From positions 558,001 through 622,000 of the forward strand of contig NZ_OZ034691.1 in assembly GCF_964026725.1 (NCBI RefSeq): 64,000 nucleotides of DNA, written 5' to 3'. The notes beneath the pieces were generated by a model. It did not search any database. It saw only the letters and a program-made list of their open reading frames with translations, and was not told the origin of the DNA. Below are positions 49,311-59,071 of this stretch, piece by piece (the stretch's first letter is position 1; every line of letters starts with the position of its first letter). The position numbers were made by a program, and so were the translations under genes. The DNA is from Wolbachia endosymbiont (group B) of Germaria angustata (lineage in GTDB: Bacteria > Pseudomonadota > Alphaproteobacteria > Rickettsiales > Anaplasmataceae).

Positions 49311-50330
49311 ATGAGAATCACGCCATCTAAAGTTAAAAAATTCCTTGAGAAACCCGATACTTTAAGTGGTGTATTAATTCATGGGAGTGACAATAGTAAG
49401 GTCGATATTTTTGTACAGGAAATAATTGCCAACTTGAATGAGTATTCAGTTCAGGTGATGGATTTTGCAGTAGTGAATAAGTCGCCTGGCTTGTTATTTT
49501 CCGAGTTGGCAAACATTTCGATGTTTACTAAAAAAAGGTTAGTTAAGCTGATAAATGTCAGTGGAAGTATATCTAAAGAGTTAAGAAACATATTGGATCA
49601 TAATATAGGCGATCATTATATAGTAATGATCGCAAATGATCTTCCATATAGTTCTACAACTAAAAGTTATATGGAAAGCTCAAAAATTTTCGGTGTCATT
49701 ACCTGCTATAAGGACAGCGGTAGTAATCTTTGTGATATTATATCAAGTTACTTGAAACAAAATGATATAGAGTGCACAAGTGAGATAATCTACCACTTGC
49801 AGTCTTATTTTAATCATAGCAAACTGCCTATATATTCAGAGCTTGAAAAATTAGTTTTATATCTAGGAAAAAGAAAAGATCTTAAACTTGCTGATATAGA
49901 TCTATGCTTTTCAACCTCCGGCAATGATTATGTTACACTTGATAATCTGTGCTCTGCAATAGTGAGTAAAGACATGGGACTATTCATCAAAATTTCCGAT
50001 TTATTGATATTACAAGAGAATTTTTCACCGATAGCATTAATCCGTATTATATCAAATTATTTTCTACGGCTAGAAAGCGTTTTGCTGTTAATACAAAATG
50101 GAATGAATGAACAAGCTGCAATTGACCAGCTGAGTCCTCCATTGTTCTTCAAACAATTGCAGAGTTTTAAATCTCATTTGAAAAGTTTTCAACTTTCAGA
50201 ACTTAAGAAGATCTTAGAAAATTTGATGAGCTTGGAAGTGACCTGTAAAAGAACTGACTTGGACCATAAAATGATCTTTCAGCATGAGATTAACTATTGG
50301 TGTTATTCGTTTAGCAGAGTAGTAAAATAA
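49311..50330 (+). CDS. holA: DNA polymerase III subunit delta
   Basis: Clamp-loader subunit that opens the beta clamp. The 339-residue protein has the family layout: an N-terminal RecA-like fold without a working P-loop (VLIHGSDNSKVDIFVQEI, about 21-38), a middle with FSELANISMFTKKRLVKLIN (the family's M-F-x-x-x-R-x-V region), a small lid domain, and a helical collar domain (about 210-335). Divergence is high, as usual for HolA. It starts just after the small acidic gene. Confidence 0.88.
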   Translation: MRITPSKVKKFLEKPDTLSGVLIHGSDNSKVDIFVQEIIANLNEYSVQVMDFAVVNKSPGLLFSELANISMFTKKRLVKLINVSGSISKELRNILDHNIGDHYIVMIANDLPYSSTTKSYMESSKIFGVITCYKDSGSNLCDIISSYLKQNDIECTSEIIYHLQSYFNHSKLPIYSELEKLVLYLGKRKDLKLADIDLCFSTSGNDYVTLDNLCSAIVSKDMGLFIKISDLLILQENFSPIALIRIISNYFLRLESVLLLIQNGMNEQAAIDQLSPPLFFKQLQSFKSHLKSFQLSELKKILENLMSLEVTCKRTDLDHKMIFQHEINYWCYSFSRVVK

Positions 50331-50344
50331 GGTAGACGAGAAAA

Positions 50345-50395
50345 AACAACTGAATGACAGGAGCAGAAACTGGAATGACAAGAAATCTAATATTT
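50345..50395. repeat. Remnant of the palindromic repeat between holA and gltX
   Basis: Reads gaatgacaggagcagaaact then ggaatgacaagaaatct, the tail halves (GGAATGACA) of the repeat family. No intact palindrome is left. Confidence 0.45.
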
Positions 50396-50448
50396 TCACA
50401 TTTCCTGAACAATGCTTATTGGTGTCATTCAAAATACATTCGGTGCAT

Positions 50449-51783
50449 TTAAACCTTTTGTATAATTCTTTGGCTTTCTTCTAACCTTGCAATAATGCTC
50501 TCTCTACCGATAAAAATTAATAATTTAGCGAGTTCTGGACCTGTTTCTGTTCCTGTTAAAGCGAGGCGCAACTGCATAAATAGATCTTTTGCCTTTATAT
50601 CAATTGTCTGTCGAATATTTTTAACCCACTCTGATAATGTGTTTTCATTACAATCACCTTGAGGTAATGTGCTTAGCGCTATTTTTATAAACTCTTTATT
50701 AAGAACCACAGGTTCTATACCAAATTTGCATATTTTCCACCATTTGGACACCTCAGAAAACTTTTCTATATTACCCCTTATAAAATACCAAAACTCTGAG
50801 CCAATTTGACTTAAACGATCTTGCACCATTTCAAATGGCATTTGTTGCAGCAATTTGCTATTTAGCTTATACATTTCACTCAAGCTGAATTGTAAAGATG
50901 CTGAGCTAAATTTTTTGATATCAAATGAGTCAATTAAAGGCTGCATATCAACATGAGCTTCTATTGGATCAGATGTTCCAAGTTTTGCTAAATAGCTAGT
51001 TAGCGCCATTGGTTCAATCTCATCTTCTCTTATGGACTTGATATCCAGCCCACCTTTCCGTTTCGATATCTTGCTATCATCAAAATGTAGTAGGGGAAGG
51101 TGAGCAAAGATAGGAATTTTCGCTTTTAATGCTTGAATCATTTGAATCTGCACTGCGGTATTAGTTACATGATCTTCCCCACGTACAACATGGGTTACAT
51201 TAAAGTCAATGTCATCAATAACAGAAGGTAGCATGTACGTATAAATTCCATCTTCTCTTTTTACTACAGGATCGCTGATATGAATTGTTGCAATATTTAT
51301 TTCGCCTTTAACTTCATCATTCCATTTTACAGTTTTATTTCTATCCAATTTAAATCTGAAATGTGGTTTTCGTCCTTCTTGCTCATAACGAATTTTCTCT
51401 TGCTCAGTTAAAAGCAACGCACCTTTATTGTAAATAGGGGGAAGACCTTGTTTTAATTGCAATTTTCGTTTAGTGTCTAATTCTTCTCTTGTTTCATAAC
51501 ATGCATAAATATGACCTTCTTTCATTAACTGTAAGAACACCTCGTTATAGCGTTCAAAACGCTCTGATTGCTTAAAACTTGAATTCCAATTTATGCCAAT
51601 CCATTTTAGGTCTTCTATGATATTATCTACATATTTGATATCTGAACGCTCAAGATCAGTATCATCAAAACGTAGTAAAAATTTTCCATTTTGATTACGT
51701 GTGTACATCCAACAAATGAGTGCAGTGCGTATGTTTCCTACATGTAGGTAGCCAGTTGGGCTTGGAGCGAATCTTGTTAGCAT
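50449..51783 (-). CDS. gltX: Glutamyl-tRNA synthetase
   Basis: Class I aminoacyl-tRNA synthetase charging tRNA-Glu. The 444-residue protein has [19 protein letters not shown] (the HIGH motif as HVGN), [26 protein letters not shown], and the KMSKS equivalent KISKRKGG (about 240). The C-terminal anticodon domain (about 310-444) is present and ends [15 protein letters not shown]. Rickettsiales often carry two gltX copies, one acting on tRNA-Gln for the transamidation route. Which role this copy has cannot be told here. Confidence 0.95.
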   Translation of the reverse strand: MLTRFAPSPTGYLHVGNIRTALICWMYTRNQNGKFLLRFDDTDLERSDIKYVDNIIEDLKWIGINWNSSFKQSERFERYNEVFLQLMKEGHIYACYETREELDTKRKLQLKQGLPPIYNKGALLLTEQEKIRYEQEGRKPHFRFKLDRNKTVKWNDEVKGEINIATIHISDPVVKREDGIYTYMLPSVIDDIDFNVTHVVRGEDHVTNTAVQIQMIQALKAKIPIFAHLPLLHFDDSKISKRKGGLDIKSIREDEIEPMALTSYLAKLGTSDPIEAHVDMQPLIDSFDIKKFSSASLQFSLSEMYKLNSKLLQQMPFEMVQDRLSQIGSEFWYFIRGNIEKFSEVSKWWKICKFGIEPVVLNKEFIKIALSTLPQGDCNENTLSEWVKNIRQTIDIKAKDLFMQLRLALTGTETGPELAKLLIFIGRESIIARLEESQRIIQKV

Positions 51784-52004
51784 TTAAATGATTACTTTAG
51801 TTTATTTAATTTTATATAAATGTACTGCTAAAGCAAGATTCTTCTTTGTCTTGGTGTTAGTTGCTACAAAGTACAGCGAACATGAAACCTTTTTGTTAGA
51901 GTTCCATGATCTGCCTAAAATACTCTGAAAGCACGGCTTTAGTTATTTACTCTAAATATATTATACGTATACTTGTTATTAAATTAAATTTGAAATGATA
52001 AGAA

Positions 52005-53834
52005 ATGAGTGAATTTAAATCAATCCGCAATATTGCAATAATTGCACACGTTGACCACGGAAAAACTACTTTACTTGATAACATGTTAAAACAAAGTGGC
52101 ACGTTTCGTGAGAATCAAGAAGTTCAAGAACGAGTGATGGATAGTGGTGATCAAGAACGTGAACGTGGTATTACAATACTTGCAAAATGTACGTCAATAA
52201 TGTGGGGTGATGAGAAAATCAATATCATTGATACACCAGGACATGCGGATTTTGGTGGAGAAGTGGAAAGGGTGCTCTGCATGGCAGATGGTGTATTACT
52301 ACTGGTTGATGCTGCAGAAGGTCCAATGCCACAAACAAAATTTGTGCTCTCAAAAGCACTAAAGGCAAATTTAAAACCGATTGTGATAATCAATAAGGTT
52401 GATCGACCAGACAGCAGAATTGATGAAGTACTAAATGAAATATATGAGTTATTTTTTAACCTTGATGCAACCAACGAGCAACTAGATTTTCCAGTACTCT
52501 ATGCTTCAGGTAGAAACGGTTGGTGTGCTAAGGAGCTATCTGATGAGAGAAAAGATTTAAGCCCATTATTTTCAACGGTGATAGATTACATAAAACCTTC
52601 CGTTTATGATCAAAATGCACCTTTTGCTATGCTAGTTACTTTACTTGAATCTGATAAATTTCTTGGCAGAATATTGACAGGAAAGATTTACCAAGGAATC
52701 GCGCAAGTTAACTCAGATCTTAAGGTAATTGATCTTGATGGTCAAGTGGTTGAGCGAGGGAGATTAACTAAGTTACTCTCATTTTCTGGCTTAAAACGCG
52801 TTCCAGTAGAGCAAGCTGTAGCTGGTGATATCATTGCCATTGCAGGACTTGAGAAAGCTTCAGTTTCAGACACTATAGCAGCACCAGAAGTTACAACTGC
52901 GATCAGCTCAACTCCAGTTGACCCTCCAACAATGGCGATTACTATAAGCGTTAATGACTCACCTTTTGCTGGGCAAGAGGGAACAAAACTTACCTCAACT
53001 GTTATAAAAGATCGTTTATATGCAGAAGCAGAAACAAACGTTGCAATTACTGTAACTTTGGCTCCAAGTGGTGAAGCATTTGAAGTAGGTGGACGTGGTG
53101 AGTTGCAGCTTGGGGTACTGATTGAAAATATGAGAAGGGAAGGTTTTGAACTTTCAGTTTCACGGCCTCGAGTGCTGTTTAAAGAAGAAGATGGCAAAAA
53201 ACTTGAACCTATAGAGGAGGTAGTAATTGATGTAGATGATGAGTATAGTGGAATCATCATGGAAAAACTTAGCTTTCGAAAAGGTGAAGTAACTGACATG
53301 AGACCTTCTGGTAGTGGCAGAACTAGGTTGACATTTTTAGTGCCATCAAGGGGATTAATTGGCTATCAGGGAGAATTTTTAACTGATTCTCGCGGCACTG
53401 GTATAATCAACCGTTTATTTCACAGTTATGCTCCACATAAAGGTTCAATTTCCGGAAGGCGTAATGGAGTTTTAATTTCAACAGATAAAGGCGAAGCAGT
53501 AGCGTATGCAATTTTCAATCTGCAAGATAGGGGAATTATGTTTGTTAAGCCACAAGATAAGGTATATTGTGGTATGATTGTCGGTCAGCATAGTCGTGAC
53601 AATGATTTAGAAATAAATGTACTTAAAGGTAAGCAATTAACAAACGTAAGAGCTTCAGGTAGCGATGAAGCTATAAAGCTTACTCCACCAAAAATAATGA
53701 CACTGGAGGATATGATAGCATATATAGACGATGATGAATTGGTAGAAGTAACTCCAAAATCTATACGTTTGCGTAAGAAGTTCCTCGATCCAAATGAACG
53801 TAAGCGTGCAGGAAGGGCGAAGAATAAAGAGTAA
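52005..53834 (+). CDS. typA: Translational GTPase TypA/BipA
   Basis: Ribosome-associated GTPase important under stress and in 50S assembly. The 609-residue protein has G1 AHVDHGKTTLLDNML, switch region ERERGITILAKCTS, G3 DTPGHADFGGEVERV and G4 INKVDRPDSR. The EF-G-like domains III and V follow, and the BipA-specific C-terminus (GTGIINRLFHSYAPHKG, NVRASGSDEAIKLTPP). Normal family length. It stands alone after a 220-bp spacer from gltX. Confidence 0.96.
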   Translation: MSEFKSIRNIAIIAHVDHGKTTLLDNMLKQSGTFRENQEVQERVMDSGDQERERGITILAKCTSIMWGDEKINIIDTPGHADFGGEVERVLCMADGVLLLVDAAEGPMPQTKFVLSKALKANLKPIVIINKVDRPDSRIDEVLNEIYELFFNLDATNEQLDFPVLYASGRNGWCAKELSDERKDLSPLFSTVIDYIKPSVYDQNAPFAMLVTLLESDKFLGRILTGKIYQGIAQVNSDLKVIDLDGQVVERGRLTKLLSFSGLKRVPVEQAVAGDIIAIAGLEKASVSDTIAAPEVTTAISSTPVDPPTMAITISVNDSPFAGQEGTKLTSTVIKDRLYAEAETNVAITVTLAPSGEAFEVGGRGELQLGVLIENMRREGFELSVSRPRVLFKEEDGKKLEPIEEVVIDVDDEYSGIIMEKLSFRKGEVTDMRPSGSGRTRLTFLVPSRGLIGYQGEFLTDSRGTGIINRLFHSYAPHKGSISGRRNGVLISTDKGEAVAYAIFNLQDRGIMFVKPQDKVYCGMIVGQHSRDNDLEINVLKGKQLTNVRASGSDEAIKLTPPKIMTLEDMIAYIDDDELVEVTPKSIRLRKKFLDPNERKRAGRAKNKE

Positions 53835-54167
53835 TCAACGTTCCTGATAAAAATCTGGATGAGCTACTCGAATAACACCATCATAAAGGGAACCAGTGTC
53901 AGTTACTTGAGCAGGTACTGGGATGACAAGAGAAGGCTACAAAGGTGTCATGCAAGTGGCTCATCCAGCTTTTTTATAATCATCGAAAACATTGTATTTT
54001 AACATTACTTTTATACTTATAAGTTTCTAGGCACTGGATTTGTTGTAGACTTACTCTATCACTTTACCCTCTTATTTTACCACTCTCCTGCCTATATATT
54101 TTTATATGAGGATTTTTGCAAAAGTTTCGCATTTTTTGTAACATGATTTTCAGTATGTGTAACCTAA
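53835..54167. other. Gene-free stretch with degraded palindromic repeats
   Basis: A 333-bp spacer between typA and cca. At 53866-53945 remnants of the repeat family appear (aaccagtgtcagttacttga, then gtactgggatgacaagag). The flanking phrases ggatgagctact and agtggctcatcc pair imperfectly, giving a larger hairpin. Nothing else is recognised. Confidence 0.55.
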
Positions 54168-55394
54168 ATGCAAATTGATCACGAAACTAGTGTAATTATT
54201 GAGGCCATAGAGAAATTTGGTGGTGAGGCAAGGCTTGTTGGTGGATGTGTTAGAGATTCAATTTTACAGCGTGACATTCACGACATCGATCTTGCTACTA
54301 ATCTGCTGCCTAATCAAGCAGTTAAAGCGTTAAAACTCCGTAATATAAAAACTATTCCAACTGGCTTAAAACATGGAACTATTACTGCGATTTTAAATAA
54401 AAGATCCTTTGAGATTACAACACTAAGGCATGATGTAAAGTGTGACGGTAGACATGCGAAGGTAGAGTTTACTAATGATTGGCAAGCTGATGCTTCAAGG
54501 CGCGACTTTACGTTTAATGCTCTTTATGCAGACAAATATGGCCATATATACGACTACTTTGGTGGCATTCAGGACTTAAAAGCACGAAAGTTAAACTTTA
54601 TAGGTAACGCTGAAGATAGGATTAAGGAAGACTATCTACGTATTTTAAGAGCGTTTCGTTTTCACGCTAAAATATGCATAGGAGATTTAAGTGATGAAAT
54701 ATTGGATGTGTGCAAAAAGCATTCACACATGATTCAAAACCTCTCTGGAGAGAGAATAAGAGAAGAAATATTTAAACTCTTGGAATGCAATGATCCTGCT
54801 CCGACATTTAAGAGCATGCAAAAATCTGATGTTTTACAAAAAATCATTCCAAAAGAAGTAAAATGTGAAATTTTGTCTTCACCACTTCTTATCAACACTA
54901 AACCTCTTACAAAATCCTCAGCGTATGGCCATACGCCTTTCCTAGATCCCACAATCGATGCTCTAGTAAAATTAGCGTTGCTTCTTAGAACTGCTGAAGA
55001 TAGAGTTAGTCTTGGAGAAGAAGTGAGCAAGTTTTTACGTCTTTCAAATAAGCAAAAGAAAAAAATATTATTTTTATTATCAAACAATATTAAAACAGAG
55101 CTTTCAGAAAAAGAGCAAAAGAAATACATATCTTTATTTGGTAAGGAATTATATTGTGACTTAATGAAGATTTGTGGTATTGAGTCTGGAATAAATGTTG
55201 ATGAGTATATTTCATTTGCTAAGATGTTTAACATTCCAAAATTTCCTTTATCTGGGGATGATTTAATAACTATAGATCATCAACCAGGAAAAAATTTAGG
55301 TAGAAACTTGGAATTGCTACGACAACACTGGGAAGACAGCTCCTACACTTTAACAAAGGAGGAGCTGATACTTTATGCTAAAAGTTTTATCTAG
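54168..55394 (+). CDS. cca: CCA tRNA nucleotidyltransferase / poly(A)-polymerase family
   Basis: Adds or repairs the CCA end of tRNAs. The 408-residue class II nucleotidyltransferase has RLVGGCVRDSILQRDIHDIDLATN (about 19-42, with the catalytic D-x-D), LKHGTITAILNKRSFEITTLR, DASRRDFTFNAL, DYFGGIQDLKARKLNFIGN and EDYLRILRAFRFHAK, the set that defines the enzyme head and neck. The C-terminal helical region is diverged. The last codons overlap the 3' end of the convergent coiled-coil gene remnant. Confidence 0.92.
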   Translation: MQIDHETSVIIEAIEKFGGEARLVGGCVRDSILQRDIHDIDLATNLLPNQAVKALKLRNIKTIPTGLKHGTITAILNKRSFEITTLRHDVKCDGRHAKVEFTNDWQADASRRDFTFNALYADKYGHIYDYFGGIQDLKARKLNFIGNAEDRIKEDYLRILRAFRFHAKICIGDLSDEILDVCKKHSHMIQNLSGERIREEIFKLLECNDPAPTFKSMQKSDVLQKIIPKEVKCEILSSPLLINTKPLTKSSAYGHTPFLDPTIDALVKLALLLRTAEDRVSLGEEVSKFLRLSNKQKKKILFLLSNNIKTELSEKEQKKYISLFGKELYCDLMKICGIESGINVDEYISFAKMFNIPKFPLSGDDLITIDHQPGKNLGRNLELLRQHWEDSSYTLTKEELILYAKSFI

Positions 55395-55719
55395 ACGTTA
55401 CTACTTGCTTCACACTGAACAGATTGCTATTAGCATGACTCATGGAAGAATTAGGTGTTAATTTGTATTCTTTTTGAGCTTTCTCTGTTAATCGGTATTC
55501 ATTTTTTTCTCCTGGAATTTTACTGCACATTTTCTGATCTGGAGATAAAAATTTATCTCTTATACTTGATGCTAGTTGTAATTCTTGAATCTTATCTGAA
55601 AAACATTTCATTCTACCTTTTATTAACTCCTCCGAAACAATTTCTTGGAGATTGCTATTATCTTTGCTATGAAAGTTGTTCCAGACAGAATCTGTAATTG
55701 CATTAGCAGCTCCCTCATC
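55387..55719 (-). pseudogene. In-frame continuation of the coiled-coil gene after its amber stop
   Basis: On the minus strand, directly after TAG at 55722-55720, the same frame stays open for 110 codons: DEGAANAITDSVWNNFHSKD, then NLQEIVSEELIKGR and MKCFSDKIQELQLASSIRDK, ending at 55387. The internal ATG at 55611 makes a 74-residue ORF, but it has no Shine-Dalgarno and is better read as the tail of the upstream protein. The end overlaps cca by 8 bp. Confidence 0.6.
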
Positions 55720-57576
55720 CTAACTTAAATTTTTCATGCATTTTTTAATAGAAAGTAACATCTTTCCTTTTAACATACCACCACGTAACTCCTTATCTGT
55801 ATTTCCAATATTACAATATTTTTTTTTAACTTCAGCTTCTATGATACCCCTTGCGAATCTTGTCAAATTACTTTCCAACAACTCAAGTAACTGATCACTT
55901 TTAAACTTATAACCATTTTGATATTGTAGAGATTTTATAGTTTTCTCAAGCACGTTATGGCAAAAGTGTTTTTCTTTAAATTCAGGAAAACTTTTTTTCA
56001 ACTTTGCATTTTGATCAGATAAAAAATCTTCGAGATTCTTATTCACAAAAAAATTCTTGGAACTCTTCAAAATTTTTGAAGCGGTTGATTTTGCAATAGA
56101 TACTGTACTAACTTTATCTACCTCTTTAGTTTTTGCTTGTGCTTTAGTTTTTTTATTCATACCTTCTGACTTTTTACCAGCATCTTTTTGCTCGTTTTGT
56201 AACTTTTGTTGTTTACTTTCAGGTTTTGATGTCACACTTTGATTAGGTATTTCTTTACTATTTCTAATAGAAACTGTCGTAACATTTTCTGTTTTTTTTG
56301 CACTCAGATGTTCAATTTGTTTTTGTAACTTTTTATTCTCCCCTTGTGAAGATTTTAATTTTCCCTCCAAATCTGCCTTTTGTTTTTCTATTTCAACACT
56401 ATTTTTTTCTAATATCTGTAATTTTTCTTTCAATTCTTTAACTTCACCTTCTAATTCTTTTTTCTCTTTTTCAATGGTATTTAGATTAGTCTTTTCTTTC
56501 TCTAATTGTTGTTTAAGATTCTCTACTTCAGCATCTTTTCCCTTAGCTTTTTCTTTCAATTCGTTAACTTCATCTTCTAATTCTTTTTTCTTTATTTCAG
56601 CAGCATGTAGTTTACTAATTGAATCTTTTAATTGATTTGTTAGATCAGTATTTTTTTGCTCTAATTGTTGCTGAGCACTTTCCAATTTTTTTTCTAAATT
56701 TAGTATTTTTTCCTCAGCTTGTTCTAATTCTGCTTGTTTCTCCTCAAGTTGATTTTTTAATTCCTTTATTTTAGCATCAGATTCGTCTTCTAACTTACTA
56801 ACTTCATTCTCAAGTTCTGTTTTTTGCACTCGTAGGTTTTCATTCTCTTTCTTCACAGTTTCATTTATATCTTTATTTTCATGAAATGACTTTATTAAAT
56901 CCTCTTGTTCTTTTATTTTTTGGTCTTTTGTAAATATAGTTTTCTGTTGTGCATTATTTTTATTCTCCATTTCCTTTTTCTCTTGTTCTAATGTTTTATT
57001 TAATTCCGTTAAACTACCTATTTCCCCATCTTTTTCTTCTACCCTTACTGAGAGCATTTCTATTTTATTTGCAAATTCTTTGCTGCACTCAATTAATTCT
57101 TTCTGCAAATGTAATATCTCTTCAGACTTTTTCTTCAACTGTACTAAAAATTCTTCTCCTCTTTTTTGTGCAACTTCTGCTAATTCTTTATAACTCTTTT
57201 TAAGTTTTTTAATTAAGGAGTTTAATTGTTCTTTTTCCTCTTTTAAAACATTACTCTCTAATTCTAAATCTTCAATCTGCTGTGCTTGTTCTGCAAAAAA
57301 TTTAGCAAATATTTCTTTTTCCTCTCCTAATGATTTTACTTGTTCTTTAAGTTTAGTAATTTCTTTCTCTTTTTTAGTTAATTCCTGATTTAAATTTGAC
57401 TGATTTTCCTTCTTCTTACTACCTTCTTTCAACTTTTCTTTTAATCTCTCATTTTCATCCTTCAATTCCTTTTCTCTGTTAGAATTTAAAAGATCATCAG
57501 TCTGAACTCCACTATCCACAATAACCTTATTGTGGTGTAGAATATTCTCTGCCCATTTATTCCATCTCTCTGGCAA
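55720..57576 (-). CDS. Long coiled-coil protein, truncated by an in-frame TAG
   Basis: A 618-residue protein. Residues about 30-440 are an almost unbroken heptad pattern rich in Glu, Lys, Leu and Gln (KKENQSNLNQELTKKEKEIT, ELEQAEEKILNLEKKLESAQ), predicted as a long coiled coil. A Lys/Ser/Gln linker (about 440-500) follows, then a C-terminal region (about 510-618, FFVNKNLEDFLSDQNAKLKK, RGIIEAEVKKKYCNIG) that may be globular. There is no signal or membrane helix. The TAG stop is followed by 110 in-frame codons, so the ancestral product was about 729 residues. No family is recognised. Large coiled-coil proteins in intracellular bacteria can be structural or secreted. Confidence 0.75.
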   Translation of the reverse strand: MPERWNKWAENILHHNKVIVDSGVQTDDLLNSNREKELKDENERLKEKLKEGSKKKENQSNLNQELTKKEKEITKLKEQVKSLGEEKEIFAKFFAEQAQQIEDLELESNVLKEEKEQLNSLIKKLKKSYKELAEVAQKRGEEFLVQLKKKSEEILHLQKELIECSKEFANKIEMLSVRVEEKDGEIGSLTELNKTLEQEKKEMENKNNAQQKTIFTKDQKIKEQEDLIKSFHENKDINETVKKENENLRVQKTELENEVSKLEDESDAKIKELKNQLEEKQAELEQAEEKILNLEKKLESAQQQLEQKNTDLTNQLKDSISKLHAAEIKKKELEDEVNELKEKAKGKDAEVENLKQQLEKEKTNLNTIEKEKKELEGEVKELKEKLQILEKNSVEIEKQKADLEGKLKSSQGENKKLQKQIEHLSAKKTENVTTVSIRNSKEIPNQSVTSKPESKQQKLQNEQKDAGKKSEGMNKKTKAQAKTKEVDKVSTVSIAKSTASKILKSSKNFFVNKNLEDFLSDQNAKLKKSFPEFKEKHFCHNVLEKTIKSLQYQNGYKFKSDQLLELLESNLTRFARGIIEAEVKKKYCNIGNTDKELRGGMLKGKMLLSIKKCMKNLS

Positions 57577-57791
57577 TATTCATCCAATTGTTTTTAGATA
57601 TAGCCAAGCAAGCACAGTGGATAAGCTGTATTTTTTTTCCTTTTGTTTAATACTAGGTTCGTAATTAACCTTATTGTTAGCATTCAGCATAAAATTACCT
57701 AATTTTCAAAGTATTGAAGTTATATATATTAATATAATTATTAAATAAATTATAATATAAATGTTAAATTGTATGAAAATTTTTATAGATT

Positions 57792-58325
57792 TTAAGTAGA
57801 AATACACATGTTCGTAAGCACAGAATTTGCTTTTTCTATTGCTCTTGCTAACATTTCTTGTTCATTGTGCTGATTTTTCACGTTGATTACCTGAGCTGCC
57901 AAATTTGCAGGGAAAGTGACCAAACTAACTTCCCATAGCTCCACTTGTTTTAACACTCGAGCTCCGCTTTCATGATCAACATCATACTCTATCGGTATAT
58001 AGCTAATCGAAAGCCCGTTAATAGTTCCAGTTTTGAGCATTAAATATGCTTCCTCTGCTTTTTGAATACCAAAAAGCAAATGTGCAGTTATATATAGGCC
58101 AATATCATTTTCGCAAATATCTGTAATATTACCTATAGGCTCACTTGGGTTGTGCTGCCAAAGAAGTTTTATCTGACTTTTATTTAAGTTGCTCTTAAAT
58201 GCTCCAGGCAATATCAGATCATTTTGCTTATCAACTATATTAAAAACGCTCGCATAGCCAGAAAATACTCCGCTTTCTTCTATGCTTTTTATTGATAATG
58301 GTGAATAGAGAAATTTCTTATTCAT
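57792..58325 (-). CDS. HK97-family phage prohead protease
   Basis: A 177-residue capsid-maturation protease. GVFSGYASVFNIVDKQNDLILPGAFKS (about 19-45) is the family start, the catalytic His is in LLWQHNPSEPIG (about 76), and the Ser is in GTINGLSISYIP (about 107), with the following acidic residues and LWEVSLVTFPAN. The fold and active site look intact. No portal, capsid or terminase gene is nearby, and phage WO is not known to use this head-protease family, so it may be a relic of an HK97-type phage or of the alphaproteobacterial gene transfer agent. Confidence 0.88.
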   Translation of the reverse strand: MNKKFLYSPLSIKSIEESGVFSGYASVFNIVDKQNDLILPGAFKSNLNKSQIKLLWQHNPSEPIGNITDICENDIGLYITAHLLFGIQKAEEAYLMLKTGTINGLSISYIPIEYDVDHESGARVLKQVELWEVSLVTFPANLAAQVINVKNQHNEQEMLARAIEKANSVLTNMCIST

Positions 58326-58500
58326 AAGTCCTCCTTGTAAATTATGGTATTGGGTTTGCCAGCGCTCTGAGCCAGCTTAAAATGTTGTATAGATTGTTTT
58401 CCTATATCTCAGGATGAGTATAAGGCACTGTAATATAATTCTATTATATGCAGTGCTTTGAAAATGGGGAAGTACTTTTTTAGTTATAAAATTTGTCATT

Positions 58501-58807
58501 TTATATACATAAGGGTAGGGTTTGTTGCACATTGGGTTGTTCAACAGCAGCGTTTTCTAGATTTGTAGAAACAGCTTCGTTTGTAGAATTTTTCCTAGAA
58601 GGAAGCCAAATCCCAAAGAAACAGCGGCTATAAAACCATTCATTAATGACTCTGTCCATCTCGTATTCTTGATAGATTTTAGAATATATCATTATTGGCT
58701 TCATTCGGGTTTAAATTTCTTTCCAACTCTTCTGATGTTTTCTCCCCAGCATCTTGGGATTTTGTTGATGAACTTTTCTGTAAGTTTTCTAATTCTTGTG
58801 CGTCCAT
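58501..58807 (-). pseudogene. Frameshifted small membrane-protein gene with the shared C-terminal motif
   Basis: Three frames join into one protein-like path on the minus strand. ATG 58807 starts MDAQELENLQKSSSTKSQDA and runs to TAA 58679. A shifted frame gives SLMNGFIAAVSLGFGFLLGK, a clear membrane helix. A third frame (within the 67-residue ORF 58501-58704) gives the end VSTNLENAAVEQPNVQQ, which matches the C-termini of the two genes just upstream. At least two indels are needed, so it is a broken gene. Confidence 0.55.
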
Positions 58808-58986
58808 CAACACCTCACTATTAAAGCTTAAGTACAAATTATACAGCACTATAATTGTTTAGTCAAGGTAAATACTAGTATATTAAGTAAATACTTACTA
58901 TATTAATATGATTGCTTAAATTCACAACTAATTGTTTGGGGGAATAAAAAGATTGTGTTTTGTAGGTGATTTGCGTAGCGGAAGGT

Positions 58987-59017
58987 GTTACCCCAGTTTT
59001 ACAACACCCGGGGTAAC
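58987..59017 (-). terminator. Hairpin downstream of the 286-residue gene
   Basis: Perfect 8-bp stem GTTACCCC/GGGGTAAC, and an alternative overlapping stem GGTGTT/AACACC. It is placed between the 286-residue gene and the pseudogene on the minus strand. No strong U-run follows on either strand. Confidence 0.4.
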
Positions 59018-59071
59018 GATAAAGAAGGAAGTAGAGAAAGTTATATGTAATAGTTTAAAACTATTACAAGT

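Noticed and set aside
52742..53299. A 185-residue minus-strand ORF
   Set aside because: It is fully inside typA in an antisense frame, Ser/Thr-rich, as expected for a shadow of a conserved gene.
55387..55611. A separate 74-residue gene on the minus strand next to cca
   Set aside because: It is in the same frame as the coiled-coil gene with only one TAG between them, so it is better read as the tail of that gene.
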